Assembly (NCBI GenBank): GCA_913048295.1
Contig: CAJWWK010000025.1
Coordinates: 1 to 33,059 of the forward strand
Reading direction: 5' to 3'
Source: an uncultured Dehalococcoidia bacterium
Lineage (GTDB): Bacteria > Chloroflexota > Dehalococcoidia > Lucifugimonadales > Lucifugimonadaceae
DNA: 33,059 nucleotides
Shown here: positions 32,299 to 33,059 of the stretch, piece by piece
Position numbering within the stretch: position 1 is the stretch's first letter
How the letters are laid out: every line of letters begins with the position of its first letter
Translations under genes and position numbers: made by a program
The notes under the pieces: generated by a model
Seen by the model: the letters and a program-made list of their open reading frames with translations, nothing else
Databases searched by the model: none
What the model was told of the DNA's origin: nothing

Positions 32299-33059
32299 CT
32301 ATCGCACCGTTACGTTGCCTTCGGGGGTGATGTATGAGACGCCTGTCGCGCTCTCGTACACGACGGCGCGCACGGTGGCTGACTTTGTTTCACCGGGTGC
32401 GAATATCATCGATGTACCCTGATCGGAACCGGGCTCCGGCATGCCTGCAGGGAGGCTTGTGAACGGCTCCAACCCGACGTTGTAGGTCCTGCCGTACCAG
32501 GGGTATCCCATCCCTCCGCCGAACACCTGCCAGTACCACAGATATCTGAACGTATCTACCGGATAAGTGAGGCCGATTCCCACGCCACGATCGGGGTTTG
32601 TAACCGCGTACCACCCCTCTTTCTGATTCTTGAACGCAGCGAAATCCTCCACACGATCGGATTTTGGCGGGAACGAGGATAGGTCGACTTCGCCACCGTC
32701 ATTCCCCACGGCATCAGGCCACGAACCAGACTGATTGTCCTGCAGGCGGGTTGAATCACCGCCACCCGGAACGAAGAAGTCTGCCTCGGCCATGTCGAGG
32801 CGGCAGTTCGGGGTAAGGAACGGGTCTCCAAGAGCAACGTGCTGGCCCCACTGGGCTTCCGATTGTTCTTCGGCCTCGTTTGTGAGGGTGTCGGTAATCG
32901 TGAGCACAGGACTGTTGGCCTCGAGCGTCACGACCTTTTCGATCCAGAACGGTGTCCTGACCGTCCTGACGCTGAACTTTGCGCTTACCCGCTCCGGCGT
33001 GTCCGCGACGATGACGGTGTCCCACGGCATCAGCGTTGCCTCGGTATGCTGTCCTATGT
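32299..33059 (-). CDS. Second galactose-mutarotase-like protein (partial, runs off the right edge)
   Basis: The C-terminal part (about 253 residues visible) of a paralogue of the gene at 28646-29728. The frame is open through the window edge (GQHTEATL before MPWDTVIV), so the N-terminus lies outside; the Met at 33030 is internal by comparison with the paralogue. Shared features are TLEANSPVLTITDTLTNE, a VALGDPFLTPNC segment, SFPPKSDRVEDFA, and the hallmark FRYLWYWQVFGGGMGYPWYG followed by NVGLEPFTS. Its mid-section (FFVPGGGDSTRL) differs from the other copy, so substrates may differ. It is convergent with the enolase-superfamily gene. Confidence 0.78.
   Translation of the reverse strand, partial: IGQHTEATLMPWDTVIVADTPERVSAKFSVRTVRTPFWIEKVVTLEANSPVLTITDTLTNEAEEQSEAQWGQHVALGDPFLTPNCRLDMAEADFFVPGGGDSTRLQDNQSGSWPDAVGNDGGEVDLSSFPPKSDRVEDFAAFKNQKEGWYAVTNPDRGVGIGLTYPVDTFRYLWYWQVFGGGMGYPWYGRTYNVGLEPFTSLPAGMPEPGSDQGTSMIFAPGETKSATVRAVVYESATGVSYITPEGNVTVR

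Noticed and set aside
1-33059. CRISPR arrays, tRNA and rRNA genes, phage genes
   Set aside because: I read both strands for regular direct repeats, cloverleaf patterns and phage structural motifs and recognised none; tmRNA is the only structured RNA found.

Overview
The window looks like a chromosomal segment of a moderately GC-rich, free-living bacterium of the Chloroflexota, most plausibly a Dehalococcoidia/SAR202-type lineage. The pointers are: a tmRNA tag (GEREFALAA) that resembles the tag I recall for Dehalococcoides (GERELVLAG); lysine/DAP synthesis through an LL-diaminopimelate aminotransferase rather than dapC/dapD/dapE; frequent TTG starts; and a right-hand block with an enolase-superfamily (COG4948-type) enzyme, a group known to be expanded in SAR202. 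This placement is an inference from the sequence and no phylogeny was run.

Layout. (1) 1-1071: right part of a decayed IS3-family insertion sequence whose orfB carries a +1 frameshift and a 38-bp insertion. (2) 1110-2381, minus strand: the trans-translation pair ssrA (tmRNA) and smpB. (3) 2584-12595, minus strand: a lipoprotein S41 protease (ctpA type), then, read right to left, tsaC, a degenerate polyprenyl-synthase paralogue, pgk, tpiA, miaA, dapF, dapL and hflX. (4) 12891-19923, plus strand: purine genes guaA, purD, purB, purC and purS, interrupted by a frameshifted Nudix gene and a membrane-anchored DUF3105 protein; purQ and purL are absent. (5) 20171-25654, minus strand: a compact histidine operon hisZ-hisG-hisD-hisC-hisB in which HisG is the long form yet HisZ is present. 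(6) 25836-26726, plus strand: a DegV lipid-binding protein. (7) 26746-33059: an accessory carbohydrate region. Four minus-strand genes (Zn alcohol dehydrogenase, galactose-mutarotase-like protein, aldo/keto reductase, amidohydrolase) diverge from a plus-strand enolase-superfamily gene across a 219-bp intergenic region containing a nested dyad. A second mutarotase-like gene runs off the right edge.

How the genes work together. Most of the window is core metabolism: ribosome rescue, tRNA modification (miaA, tsaC), lower glycolysis, DAP/lysine, purine and histidine synthesis. The accessory block has the parts list of a non-phosphorylating sugar oxidation route (mutarotase, dehydrogenase, lactonase-like amidohydrolase, sugar-acid dehydratase), by analogy with the L-fucose/L-rhamnose oxidative pathways; this is the best candidate for an undescribed system here. 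A small family of CCCTAACCCTCTCCC-type hairpin repeats lies at gene ends and has been captured as the C-terminal codons of miaA and probably of hisZ. No CRISPR array, rRNA or tRNA gene was recognised.
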